The translations under genes and the position numbers were made by a program. Under the pieces are notes generated by a model, which saw only the letters and a list, made by a program, of their open reading frames with translations, had not been told where the DNA came from and did not search any database. Below are positions 7,478 to 16,114 of a stretch of 64,000 bases of DNA, piece after piece; the stretch's first letter is position 1, and each line of letters begins with the position of its first letter. This stretch comes from Palsa-295 sp963781105 (GTDB lineage Bacteria; Acidobacteriota; Terriglobia; Acidiferrales; UBA7541), in contig CAWAED010000001.1 of assembly GCA_963781105.1 (NCBI GenBank), forward strand, positions 248,001 through 312,000, given 5' to 3'.

Positions 7478-8752
7478 TTACGTGCCTTCGGACCAGCTGG
7501 CCAGGTAGTGCTCTTGTTCGGCTGTGAGCTTGTCCACTTGGACGCCCATGGATTCCAGCTTTAGCTTGGCGATTTGGCGGTCAATCGGCTCCGGCACCGC
7601 GTAGACCTGAGGTTTCAGGTCCTTGGCGTTCTTCACCATGTATTCGGAGGCCAAGGCCTGGTTGGCGAAGCTCATATCCATCACTACCGCTGGATGGCCT
7701 TCGGCGGCGGCTAGGTTGATCAGGCGGCCTTCGCCGAGAAGATATATCCTGCGGCCGTCTTTCATCGCGTATTCGTCCACGAAGGGACGCGCGATTTTCT
7801 TCGAGCTGGACAGCTTCTCGAGCGCCGGAATATCAATTTCGACGTTGAAGTGACCGGAGTTGCATACCACCGCGCCGTCGCGCATCTTTTCGAAGTGCTC
7901 GTGAGCAATCACCGACTTGTTGCCGGTAACCGTCACAAAAATTTCGCCGATCCGGACCGCGTCTGCCATCGGCATCACGCGGAAACCGTCCATGATGGCT
8001 TCGAGCGCACGGGTGGGGTTGATTTCGGTGACGATCACGTCCGCGCCCAGGCCCTTGGCGCGCATCGCAACTCCGCGTCCGCACCAGCCGTAGCCGGCGA
8101 TGACGACCTTCATCCCGGCGATCAGCATGTTGGTCGCGCGAATGATGCCGTCAATCGTAGATTGACCCGTGCCGTAGCGATTGTCGAAAAGATGCTTGGT
8201 CAGCGCGTCATTCACTGCGATGACGGGATATTTCAGCGTGCCGTCCTTCGCCATGGCGCGCAGACGAATCACGCCCGTGGTGGTTTCTTCGGTGCCGCCG
8301 ATGACGCCCGGCACGAGCTGCGGGTGCTTGGTGAGCAGCTGAGTGACGAGGTCGGCGCCGTCGTCCATGGTGATCTGCGGCTTGTGGTCAATCGCCGCAG
8401 CAATGTGCGCGTAGTAGGTGGCGTTGTCTTCGCCTTTAATCGCGTAGGTCGGAATACCGTAATCCTTCACCAGCGATGCCGCGACTTCGTCTTGCGTGGA
8501 TAGCGGATTCGAGCCGCAGAGCACCAGGTCCGCGCCGCCGTCACGCAACGTGATGGCAAGGTTGGCCGTCTCGCTGGTGACGTGCAGGCACGCAGACATG
8601 CGAATGCCCTTGAGGGGTTGGTCCTTGATGAATTGTTTGCGGATCAATTGCAGTACGGGCATCTGCTGATTGGCCCATTCGATTTTGCGTTTGCCTTTTT
8701 CCGCGAGGGCGAGATCTTTCACGTCACCGGCTAGCTTTGTGGCTGTTTCCAC
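7478..8752 (-). CDS. ahcY: S-adenosylhomocysteine hydrolase
   Basis: 424 aa. It reversibly cleaves S-adenosylhomocysteine to adenosine and homocysteine, removing the product inhibitor of methyltransferases. The NAD-binding motif GYGWCGRG is at 220-227. Substrate and catalytic residues lie in HVTSETANL (58-66), MDDGAD (129-134), GGTEETTTG (152-160) and NDALTKHLFDNRYGTGQST (181-199). The C-terminus is short and the roughly 40-residue insertion found in many bacterial enzymes is absent, so this is the compact archaeal/Thermotoga-like type. It lies 140 bp after metK on the same strand, forming the SAM-cycle pair, and is followed by a strong terminator. Confidence 0.96.
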   Translation of the reverse strand: METATKLAGDVKDLALAEKGKRKIEWANQQMPVLQLIRKQFIKDQPLKGIRMSACLHVTSETANLAITLRDGGADLVLCGSNPLSTQDEVAASLVKDYGIPTYAIKGEDNATYYAHIAAAIDHKPQITMDDGADLVTQLLTKHPQLVPGVIGGTEETTTGVIRLRAMAKDGTLKYPVIAVNDALTKHLFDNRYGTGQSTIDGIIRATNMLIAGMKVVIAGYGWCGRGVAMRAKGLGADVIVTEINPTRALEAIMDGFRVMPMADAVRIGEIFVTVTGNKSVIAHEHFEKMRDGAVVCNSGHFNVEIDIPALEKLSSSKKIARPFVDEYAMKDGRRIYLLGEGRLINLAAAEGHPAVVMDMSFANQALASEYMVKNAKDLKPQVYAVPEPIDRQIAKLKLESMGVQVDKLTAEQEHYLASWSEGT

Positions 8753-8800
8753 TGGATACTCCCTTTAGATTTAGAGTGCGAAAATCGGGGCCGAAAATCT

Positions 8801-8831
8801 TTTTACCGCAGAGACGCAGAGTGCGCAGATA
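8801..8831. repeat. CGCAGAG-periodic dispersed repeat
   Basis: TTACCGCAGAGACGCAGAG then TGCGCAGA: the CGCAGAG word recurs about every 9 bp. A longer copy of this family lies at 53409-53460 on the opposite strand. It sits in the ahcY-metK gap and is not coding. Confidence 0.6.
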
Positions 8832-8866
8832 AACCCTACGGCGACGGGGCCGGCGGGGACAAAGAA

Positions 8867-8890
8867 GGGCACGGCATGCCGTGCCCCTAC
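8867..8890 (-). repeat. GTAG-headed palindrome, type A
   Basis: A perfect 20-bp palindrome GGGCACGGCATGCCGTGCCC (8867-8886) followed by CTAC, so the GTAG head is on the minus strand. It lies 2 bp past the metK stop. The same sequence occurs at 29291 and 62665, with a variant at 14506. Confidence 0.85.
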
Positions 8891-8892
8891 CG

Positions 8893-10074
8893 TTAACTTC
8901 GTGATACGGCTACGGCACCGCGGCTGCCGGCTTCCTTGCGGATGGCTTCGGCTTTGTCGGTTCGCTCCCAGGTAAAGCCGGAGCCGGTGCGGCCGAAATG
9001 GCCGTAGGCCGAGGTGGGACGATAAATCGGGCGGCGCAAATCGAGCGTCTCGATGATGCCCTTCGGAGTGAGCTTGAAGAAGCCGCGAATCAGCTCGGTG
9101 ATCTGCGAATTCGGAATGGTGCCGGTGCCGAAAGTATCGGCCATCACGGACACAGGTTCCGCGACGCCGATCGCATAGGCAATCTGCACTTCTACTTTGG
9201 TCGCGAGGCCCGCCGCGACGATATTCTTTGCGACGTAACGCGCCATGTAGCACGCCGAGCGGTCCACTTTCGTTGGATCTTTTCCGGAGAGCGCGCCGCC
9301 GCCGTGCCGGCTATAACCGCCGTAGGTGTCCACGATGATTTTGCGTCCGGTGAGGCCGGCGTCGCCCATCGGGCCGCCGGTGACGAAACGTCCGGTGGGG
9401 TTGATGTGATACTTCGTCTTCTTGTCCACCATTTCGGCGGGCAGGACGGGCTTGATCACTTCATTCAACACCACGTCGTGCAGATCGCTGGCGGAAACTT
9501 TGTCGCTGTGCTGCGTGGAGATGACCACGGTGTCCACGCGGACAGGACGGCCGTCAATATATTCGATTGTGACCTGGGATTTTCCGTCGGGCCGCAGGAA
9601 ATCAACCACGCCCTTCTTGCGGACTTCCGCGAGTTTGTGCGTGAGGCTGTGCGCCAGTTGAATCGGCATGGGCATCAGCTCGGGCGTCTCGTCGCAGGCG
9701 AACCCGAACATCAATCCCTGGTCGCCGGCACCGCCGGTATCCACGCCCATGGCGATGTCCGGCGATTGCCGGTTGATGGCGCAGATCACGCCGCAGGTAT
9801 CGGCATCGAAGCCGTACTTCGCGCGGGTGTAGCCGACGTCCTTGATGACGCCGCGGGCCACGTCAGAAAACGGTACGTAGGTAGAAGTGGTGATTTCCCC
9901 GGCGACGACGATGAGGCCGGTGGTGACCAGCGTTTCGCAGGCGACGCGGCCTGTGGGGTCGTCCGTCATGACTGCGTCTAAAACGGCGTCGGAAATTTGG
10001 TCGGCGATTTTATCGGGGTGACCCTCGGTCACAGACTCCGAGGTAAACAGGAACTTCTCATCGGCGTGTGGCAA
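8893..10074 (-). CDS. metK: S-adenosylmethionine synthetase
   Basis: 393 aa from the TTG at 10074. It makes SAM from methionine and ATP. Signatures: TSESVTEGHPDKIADQISD near the N-terminus, GAGDQGLMFGFA in the centre, and the glycine-rich loop GGGALSGKDPTKVDRSA with its following helix. I chose TTG 10074 because GGAGGA lies 7-8 nt upstream; an in-frame TTG at 10104 would add ten residues but has no such site. A good promoter lies upstream at 10150-10178. No SAM riboswitch is visible in the leader. The downstream neighbour is ahcY. Confidence 0.96.
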   Translation of the reverse strand: MPHADEKFLFTSESVTEGHPDKIADQISDAVLDAVMTDDPTGRVACETLVTTGLIVVAGEITTSTYVPFSDVARGVIKDVGYTRAKYGFDADTCGVICAINRQSPDIAMGVDTGGAGDQGLMFGFACDETPELMPMPIQLAHSLTHKLAEVRKKGVVDFLRPDGKSQVTIEYIDGRPVRVDTVVISTQHSDKVSASDLHDVVLNEVIKPVLPAEMVDKKTKYHINPTGRFVTGGPMGDAGLTGRKIIVDTYGGYSRHGGGALSGKDPTKVDRSACYMARYVAKNIVAAGLATKVEVQIAYAIGVAEPVSVMADTFGTGTIPNSQITELIRGFFKLTPKGIIETLDLRRPIYRPTSAYGHFGRTGSGFTWERTDKAEAIRKEAGSRGAVAVSRS

Positions 10075-10149
10075 AAAAGTATCCTCCAGATGGATATGAG
10101 GCAAATCAAGGGCCTAAGCTGGGTCAGGCAAGACAACTTCAAAAACAAA

Positions 10150-10178
10150 AGGCTAGCATGGGGGCATACCCCTGTCAA
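10150..10178 (-). promoter_or_regulatory. Promoter of metK
   Basis: On the minus strand TTGACA (10178-10173), a 17-bp spacer and TAGCCT (10155-10150). The -35 is perfect, the -10 weak. The spacer contains a GGGG-TATG-CCCC inverted repeat that could be an operator. The predicted start lies about 70 nt upstream of the metK TTG. Confidence 0.55.
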
Positions 10179-10327
10179 TTTTATGCAGCGAAAGGGCTTA
10201 AATCGGCGCTGAATGGCTGGTTGTGGCCATGGAAGTGGGCTTTGGCGTCCCGAATTCGAGCCCGGGCGCGGACGTACACAGGAACTCTGCTTCCGCTAAT
10301 TGCCTGCGGGCTGCACTCTGGGTACTG

Positions 10328-11453
10328 TTACGCCATATCCCTTCTGTAGAGCAGGTAGGCTCGGATAAAAGGGTCCAGATCGCCGTCGAGGACCTTTTGA
10401 ACGTCGCCACGCTCGACCTTCGTGCGGTGGTCCTTGATGAGCTGGTAGGGCTGCATGGTGTAGGAGCGGATCTGGCTGCCGAAGCTGATTTCGGGCTTGG
10501 AGGCGTCGAGCTTGTTCAGCGCGTCGCGGCGCTTTTCCAGTTCGAGCTCGTAAAGCTGCGAGCGTAGGACTTTCATGGCAATTTCGCGGTTCTTGTGCTG
10601 GCTGCGCTCATTCTGGCATTGCACGACAATCCCTGACGGCAAGTGCGTGATGCGCACCGCCGACTCCACCTTGTTGACGTTCTGCCCGCCGTGGCCACCC
10701 GCGCGGAACGTGTCAATGCGCAAATCGTCGGGCTTCACGTTGATTTCGATGCGGTCGTCAATTTCCGGGATCACGAATACCGACGCGAAGCTAGTGTGGC
10801 GGCGCGCGGCCTGGTCAAACGGCGAAATGCGCACCAACCGGTGCACGCCGCTCTCGCCCGAAAGCATGCCGTAAGCGTTTTCGCCTTCGATCTGCACCGT
10901 CGCGGATTTGATGCCTGCTTCTTCGCCCGGGGTGGAATCGAGGATCGTCGCGCGGAACCCTTTTTGCTCGGCCCAGCGCAGATACATACGCAGAAGCATT
11001 TCGGCCCAGTCTTGCGATTCGGTGCCGCCGGCGCCTGGCTTCACTGTGACGATGGCGTTCAGGCGATCGTTTGCGCCGGCGAGGAGCGTCTTGGTTTCCA
11101 GCTCGGAGAGATAGGTGTCCGTTGCGACCAGTTCTTTCGCGACGTCTTCGAGCAACGAATCGCGCTGGGCGTCGTCTTTTTCTTCCTGCGCCAAGCCAAA
11201 GTACGTTTCGATGTCGCTCTTTTTGCGGTCGAGCGCCACTTCGGCGTTCACGCGGTCTTCCACCGTCTTGCGCTCTTGCAGGGTTTCCTGCGCCTTGGCC
11301 TGATCCTGCCAGAAATTGGGATCGCTGGTTTTGGCTTCTAGTGCGGCGAGTTGTTTGCGGGCGGATTCAGCGTCAAAGAAAGCTCCGCACAAGCTGAATG
11401 CGCTTATTCAGCTCGGCGAAGCGTTGCTGCAGGTCTTCGATGTGTTCGGCCAT
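10328..11453 (-). CDS. prfB: Peptide chain release factor 2, with programmed +1 frameshift
   Basis: About 374 aa after recoding. Frame 1 runs from ATG 11453 for 26 codons to an in-frame TGA (11375-11373). A +1 shift at CTT-T continues as D-A-E-S-A-R into the long second frame. RF2 signatures: SPF in RISPFDQAARRH and GGQ in AGGHGGQNVNKVES, which releases the peptide. RF2 reads UGA and UAA, so low RF2 favours the shift and autoregulates synthesis. It lies 14 nt after the lnt stop. A start at 11392 in the second frame would lose the N-terminal helix. Confidence 0.95.
11373..11386 (-). promoter_or_regulatory. prfB frameshift site
   Basis: Minus strand: GGAG, CTTT, then the slippery codon CTT followed by TGA-C. 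The CTT-TGA-C core equals the classic RF2 recoding site, and GGAG acts as the internal Shine-Dalgarno-like stimulator a few bases upstream. Confidence 0.93.
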
Positions 11454-11467
11454 AGGGTGTTTACATG

Positions 11468-13018
11468 CTAATTGATTTTTCGGCGAGTGTCATCCTGAGT
11501 AGAACCATTGCGCCAGAAAAGCGCCACTCCCAGCAGCGCGATCGTTACGATCATGCAGAGCCACGAGAACCAATCGCCGAAGCGCACGTACGGGGTTACG
11601 TCGCTGCGAAAATCGTAGGGGGCGTCGAGTTGGCCGCGGATGTCTAGTTGCAATTGCGCGGCGGTGCGGCCGTAGGGATCGATGGACTCCGTATAGCCGT
11701 TGTTCGTATCGCGCAGGAGCCAGCGGCGATTCTCCACCGCGCGTACTCGTGCCATCGCCATGTGCTGTTCGGGAGCGGAAGAGCGACCGAACCAGCCGTC
11801 GTTCGAAATGGTCACGAGCAGCTGTGCGCCATCCGCGGTGAAACGGCGCACTTCGCTCGGAAAAATCGCTTCGTAACAAATGAAGGTGCTGAATTTTCCC
11901 TGCGGCAATTGCGCGATGCTGTATTCCGAGCCCGGCGTGAAATCGGAAATGTCCGCGGTCAGTTTCTTCGCAAACGTGAGCCAGCCGCGCAGCGGCACGT
12001 ATTCGCCGAACGGCAGCAGGTGAATCTTATTGTACGAATAGACGCGCACGCCAGCCGGATTCAGCAGCACCGCGCTATTGAACGCGAGCCACTTCCCTCC
12101 CGGCACTACCTTCCAATCCACCACGCCGATCAGAAAATAATTTCCGGCCTCGCGCGCTATCCGCTCGGCACGTTGCGCAAACGCCGGCTCGGTAAACGTG
12201 AACGGCGCTGGGACTTCCGGCCAAATCACGATTCCCGGCGCGCGATGCGCTGCTTCCACGCTGATCTGCTCGAGCTGGTCGAGTTCTCCCGCATGCACTG
12301 CGAGCCAATCCACCGGATAGCTCTCCGACTGCGGAAAATTGGTCTGGACCAGGTGCGCGACGTAGTGAGGTGTCGCCGAAGGGATTAGGTAAGGACCGCC
12401 GAGCGCGACAACGAGCAGCACAATGGTCGTAATTACGGCCAGTTTCCAGGCGCGTCGTGTATCGACCACGACTGCATACGCGAGCAGCGAACCGTACGCG
12501 GCAATCAGAAAACACAATCCGTAAATCCCAGTTACCGACGTGATCTGCAGCAGGGCGATGCTGCGCGCCGCAGGATAGCCAGACAAATCCCACGACGAGC
12601 CAATGATGGGAATATTCGTACGGAAAAATTCCAGCGCGGTCCACAGGAACGGTGCCAGCCAACAAGCCAGCAACTTGCTTTTCTTCGACGCCAGCGCGAC
12701 GCCGGTGGAAAAAATCATGCAAATCAATCCGCCAACGAATCCGATCAGCCCCACGAAAGCGCCGGCGATCCACGGATCAATATTTCCGTACTGCCGCATG
12801 ACGGTATCCACCCACGGCAAGCACACCGGATAAAAGACCTGTCCGTGAAGAAATCCGTACAGCGGCGCCTCCTTCAGCGGCGCGCCGCAGCAAGCGAGCA
12901 CCAGCATGCCCATCGCAATCCACGCGAGCAGGTACAAATTGTAATTGGGAAACGCGAGGCCGAGCGCGACACCGCTGCCTATGGCGAGCAAGACTCGCGC
13001 GTAACGAGGCAAGTTCAT
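11468..13018 (-). CDS. lnt: Apolipoprotein N-acyltransferase
   Basis: 516 aa. It transfers the third acyl chain from phospholipid to the N-terminal Cys of lipoproteins at the inner membrane, a step characteristic of Gram-negative cells. About six hydrophobic segments in residues 1-210 precede a nitrilase-type periplasmic domain. Catalytic residues are visible as Glu268 (WPEVP), Lys331 (NKIHLLPFGEY, with Glu339) and Cys381 (ICYEAIFP). The start abuts the stop of the SPOR gene, and prfB follows after 14 nt, so it is internal to a long minus-strand operon. Confidence 0.95.
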   Translation of the reverse strand: MNLPRYARVLLAIGSGVALGLAFPNYNLYLLAWIAMGMLVLACCGAPLKEAPLYGFLHGQVFYPVCLPWVDTVMRQYGNIDPWIAGAFVGLIGFVGGLICMIFSTGVALASKKSKLLACWLAPFLWTALEFFRTNIPIIGSSWDLSGYPAARSIALLQITSVTGIYGLCFLIAAYGSLLAYAVVVDTRRAWKLAVITTIVLLVVALGGPYLIPSATPHYVAHLVQTNFPQSESYPVDWLAVHAGELDQLEQISVEAAHRAPGIVIWPEVPAPFTFTEPAFAQRAERIAREAGNYFLIGVVDWKVVPGGKWLAFNSAVLLNPAGVRVYSYNKIHLLPFGEYVPLRGWLTFAKKLTADISDFTPGSEYSIAQLPQGKFSTFICYEAIFPSEVRRFTADGAQLLVTISNDGWFGRSSAPEQHMAMARVRAVENRRWLLRDTNNGYTESIDPYGRTAAQLQLDIRGQLDAPYDFRSDVTPYVRFGDWFSWLCMIVTIALLGVALFWRNGSTQDDTRRKIN

Positions 13019-13684
13019 TCAGTGTTTGATTATAGGCTTAAAGCCCAGTTGTTCGAGGGAGCGCTTGGCGCTTTCCGCGGCGGCCATATCGGGGTAAGGG
13101 CCGATTTGCACGTGATAGAGATTGTCGGTGGGCGAGGTGGCGACAAAAGAAGGAAATCTTTTCTGCTGAATTGCGTCGGCCATTTCGAGCGCATCGCGCT
13201 GCACTTTCACCGCCGCAACCTGCAAGACGATTGAGTTTTTGTTCAGTGCGGGGGGCTGAAAGCGTCCCGGTTCTTTGCTGCTGGCCGGAAGCGCTTTCGC
13301 TGCGACCGGCGGCGCCGGCTTTTCCGATTTCGCAGCAAATGAGGACGCCGGCTGTTTCGCGCGCGGCGGCGCAGCGGAATCGAGATGGTCATTCGCCGTG
13401 CCGTTGCCCTTGGGGTAAAAGTCCCAGCTCTGATCGCCGGGCGTGCTGCCATTTGCCGGAGCCGCTTCTTTATTTTTCGCAGACGCAGCCGTGGATGCCG
13501 GGGGCGCGCTGCGCAGCGGCGCGGCGTCGGCGGCATGGACCGATCCCCCATACTGCTGGCGTCCCATCACGTAACCCAGCGTGAAGAAAACTCCGCACAG
13601 CAGCACGACGCCGAGAAACAGTCCTACCAGGTGCCGGCTTTCCAGCACTCGTTCGCCGCCGCCGCGTCTGCCGCTCGATGCCAT
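13019..13684 (-). CDS. SPOR-domain membrane protein
   Basis: 221 aa. A short basic cytoplasmic tail is followed by one membrane segment (HLVGLFLGVVLLCGVFF, residues about 18-40), a Pro/Ala/Lys-rich periplasmic linker and a C-terminal SPOR domain (about 145-221, starting SIVLQVAAVK). SPOR domains bind glycan strands stripped of stem peptides at division septa, so this is a FtsN/DedD-like septal protein by architecture. ATG 13684 was chosen because the longer open frame runs into the slipin gene. It lies 4 nt after the slipin stop and abuts lnt. Confidence 0.85.
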   Translation of the reverse strand: MASSGRRGGGERVLESRHLVGLFLGVVLLCGVFFTLGYVMGRQQYGGSVHAADAAPLRSAPPASTAASAKNKEAAPANGSTPGDQSWDFYPKGNGTANDHLDSAAPPRAKQPASSFAAKSEKPAPPVAAKALPASSKEPGRFQPPALNKNSIVLQVAAVKVQRDALEMADAIQQKRFPSFVATSPTDNLYHVQIGPYPDMAAAESAKRSLEQLGFKPIIKH

Positions 13685-13688
13685 ATCC

Positions 13689-14453
13689 TTACTTCTTCTC
13701 CAGCGCCTTGGTCCACTGCGAAATAATGTCCACAGGTAGCGGAAAGACCACCGTGGTATTTTTCTCCACTCCAATTTCCACCAGCGTTTGCAAATAGCGC
13801 AATTGAATCGCCGCCGGCTCCTTTTGCAACACCGCCGCAGCTTCGGACAATCGCGCCGAAGCCTGAAATTCGCCTTCCGCCGCGATGACCTTGGCCCGCC
13901 GCTCGCGCTCTGCCTCGGCCTGCCGGGCAATGGCGCGCTGCATGTTTTCCGGAATGTCTACCTGTTTGACTTCAACCTTCGTTACCTTGATACCCCAAGG
14001 CTCCGTATCCTGGTCAAGAATTTGTTGCAGCTTGGCATTAACCTTTTCGCGCTCGGAAAGGATCGCATCCAGTTCGAATTGCCCCACCAGGCTGCGCAAC
14101 GTGGTCTGGGCCAACTGCGAAGTAGCATATAGATAATTCTGCACTTGCGACAGCGCGAGATTAGCGTCCACTACGCGGAAGTAACATACCGCATTCACCT
14201 TAACCGAGACGTTGTCGCGCGTAATGACGTCCTGCGGCGGCACGTCCAGCGTTTCGATGCGCAGCGAAATCCGTGTGAGCTTATCAATCGGGAAAAATAC
14301 CAGCTGCAAGCCCGCGCCCTTCGCTTCCGGCAACATCCGTCCCAGCCGCAGCACGACGCCGCGTTCCCATTCCTTGATGACGTAAACGGAGTTCACCAGC
14401 CAGAACAGAAAAATGATTACGGCGACTCCGAACAGAATCGTTACAAAATCCAT
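13689..14453 (-). CDS. Slipin, SPFH/stomatin-family membrane protein
   Basis: 254 aa from ATG 14453, which has AGGAGG a few bases upstream. An N-terminal hydrophobic hairpin (2-22) is followed by an SPFH domain (VYVIKEWERGVVLRLGR, then TRDNVSVKVNAVCYFRV), a coiled-coil of Glu/Ala/Arg (RQAEAERERRAKVIAAEGE) and the slipin tail. Such proteins form ring-shaped membrane scaffolds. The gene follows nfeD, the classic slipin-NfeD pair in which the protease acts on the scaffold. The open frame extends upstream through a palindromic repeat, which I excluded. Confidence 0.93.
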   Translation of the reverse strand: MDFVTILFGVAVIIFLFWLVNSVYVIKEWERGVVLRLGRMLPEAKGAGLQLVFFPIDKLTRISLRIETLDVPPQDVITRDNVSVKVNAVCYFRVVDANLALSQVQNYLYATSQLAQTTLRSLVGQFELDAILSEREKVNAKLQQILDQDTEPWGIKVTKVEVKQVDIPENMQRAIARQAEAERERRAKVIAAEGEFQASARLSEAAAVLQKEPAAIQLRYLQTLVEIGVEKNTTVVFPLPVDIISQWTKALEKK

Positions 14454-14505
14454 GCCGCCTCCTCGTTTCAACGATGCAGCAAAACCTAGACTGGTGTGGA
14501 TCAGC

Positions 14506-14528
14506 GGGCACGGCCTGCCGTGCCCTAC
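14506..14528 (-). repeat. GTAG-headed palindrome, type A variant
   Basis: GGGCACGGCCTGCCGTGCCC followed by TAC: one central base differs from the perfect palindromes at 8867, 29291 and 62665. It sits in the 91-bp nfeD-slipin gap. Confidence 0.75.
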
Positions 14529-14544
14529 ACCTGCTATCAAGCGT

Positions 14545-15915
14545 CTACCTTGACTCTAGTGGTTCCACTTCTAGCGTCAGGCCTTTTACTTTTTTCACGC
14601 GAACGCGCGCGCCGGCCGGAATGCTCGCGCCCGAGGGCGTCGCCGCGCGCCACAACTCGCCGTGTACGAAAACTGTGCCCACGCCATCCGCCGAGCCCAG
14701 CGCCTCGCGGACTTCTCCGACTTCTCCAACCATTTCTTCCTTGCCCGTCGAAACTTTCCAGTGGCGCGAACGCAGCACCAGGCGCATCAGGATGATCACG
14801 ATGATCCCAAACGGAATCACCACCGCGACCGCCGTCCACAAACTCACGCCCATCCCTGTCAGCGGCGAGCGTACCAGAAACAGCGCGCCTAAGATCATCG
14901 CCACCACTCCTCCCGCTCCCAGGACGCCATGTGTCGGGAATTTCGCCTCAAGGACGAACAGGGCAAACGCCAGCGCGATCAGCAGAAGTCCCGCGAAATT
15001 AATTGGCAGCAGATGCATCGCGAAAAGCGCCAGCAGCAGTGCGATGCCGCCGATCACTCCCGGCGCAAACACGCCGGGATGCGTGAACTCGACGTACAGC
15101 CCCAGCACGCCGATCACGAGCAAAATGAAAAATGCGTCGGGCTGCACGATGCGCGCGAGGAATCTTTCGCGGCCGGTCATGTCACGCGCAACGGTTACGG
15201 GATGTTGCAGAGCCAAAACCATTTTCGTGCCGTCCAGTCGCGTGATCGTCCGGCCGTTCAGTTGCGCCACCAGATCTTCCTTCGACCCCGTGACGATATC
15301 CACCAGCTTGCCGTCCAGCGCTTCCTTATCGCTGAAAGCTTTCGCCTCGGTCACCGCGGTTTCAGCCAGGTCGGCATTCCGTCCGCGCTTTGTCGTATAG
15401 CTGCGCAAATACGCAGTCGCATCGTTCACGATTTTCTTGCGCAGAGTCTCGTCAATCTGAACAGGCGAGCCGCCGATCTCAATCAGCGGCGAAGCAGCGC
15501 CCGTTTCCGTGCCAGGCGACATTGCATCCACGTCTCCCGAAAGCAAAATGAAAAATCCCGCCGACGCCGCACGCGAGCCGGTGGGATAAACGTAGGTCAC
15601 GACCGGCGCGGCCGAACGCAAGATCGCCGAAATGATCTCGCGCATCGAGGTATCGAGGCCGCCCGGCGTATTCATGGTGATCAAAATCAGGCTGGCATGC
15701 TCAGCGTTGGCCTGGTCAATTCCGTGCACAATATATTCGGCGAGAATCGGCTCGATCTCGCCGTCAATACGGAGCTCGACGACGGTCGTGTGGGCATCAG
15801 CAGTGGGCAGAGTTGGCGGCGCGGGCGGCGCGGCAAGCGCAATGGAAAACGTGAGCGATACTGCAGCCGCGCCGGATAGACACAGCAAGAAGTGCCGAAC
15901 TGCGCGGGAGTACAT
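14545..15915 (-). CDS. nfeD: NfeD-family membrane serine protease (ClpP-type)
   Basis: 456 aa from ATG 15915; ATG 15927 would add four residues. A signal peptide (MYSRAVRHFLLCLSGAAAV) precedes a ClpP-class domain with MNTPGGLDTS and the nucleophile Ser in ASAGFFI; a catalytic Lys is expected further on. Four to five membrane segments and a C-terminal OB-fold NfeDC domain follow. The long form pairs with slipin/stomatin, the next gene. A TGCTATAAT extended -10 overlaps the upstream ATG, favouring the inner start and a near-leaderless mRNA. The open frame goes on far upstream of both, into the divergent CPBP gene, and is not coding there. Confidence 0.88.
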   Translation of the reverse strand: MYSRAVRHFLLCLSGAAAVSLTFSIALAAPPAPPTLPTADAHTTVVELRIDGEIEPILAEYIVHGIDQANAEHASLILITMNTPGGLDTSMREIISAILRSAAPVVTYVYPTGSRAASAGFFILLSGDVDAMSPGTETGAASPLIEIGGSPVQIDETLRKKIVNDATAYLRSYTTKRGRNADLAETAVTEAKAFSDKEALDGKLVDIVTGSKEDLVAQLNGRTITRLDGTKMVLALQHPVTVARDMTGRERFLARIVQPDAFFILLVIGVLGLYVEFTHPGVFAPGVIGGIALLLALFAMHLLPINFAGLLLIALAFALFVLEAKFPTHGVLGAGGVVAMILGALFLVRSPLTGMGVSLWTAVAVVIPFGIIVIILMRLVLRSRHWKVSTGKEEMVGEVGEVREALGSADGVGTVFVHGELWRAATPSGASIPAGARVRVKKVKGLTLEVEPLESR

Positions 15916-15925
15916 TTCGCAAGCC

Positions 15926-15934
15926 ATTATAGCA
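15926..15934 (-). promoter_or_regulatory. Extended -10 promoter element at nfeD
   Basis: TGC then TATAAT (15934-15926, minus strand), a perfect -10 with TGn extension. There is no recognisable -35. The predicted start is about 4 nt before ATG 15915. Confidence 0.45.
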
Positions 15935-16114
15935 ACAGAATGCGCGCACGCCCTACACTTCCCGCAACCGGTCAGTTTCGGAATGATGGGATTCTCGGTC
16001 CGTCGCGCCGAGTACACCGAAACTGCGAAATCACGCAGCGGGAATATATGCAAGACGCGCGAAAAAGAAGCAAACGAAAACCTCGCGCGCGCGTCTAGAG
16101 AGCGTGAGGACGTT

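Noticed and set aside
8771..9253. 160-codon minus ORF downstream of metK
   Set aside because: It overlaps the metK gene and runs through repeats; no domain.
10075..10327. SAM riboswitch before metK
   Set aside because: None of the conserved SAM-I, SAM-II or SAM/SAH core motifs I know is visible; only a promoter is supported.
14454..14540. N-terminal extension of the slipin gene
   Set aside because: Translates the GTAG palindrome; AGGAGG sits at ATG 14453.
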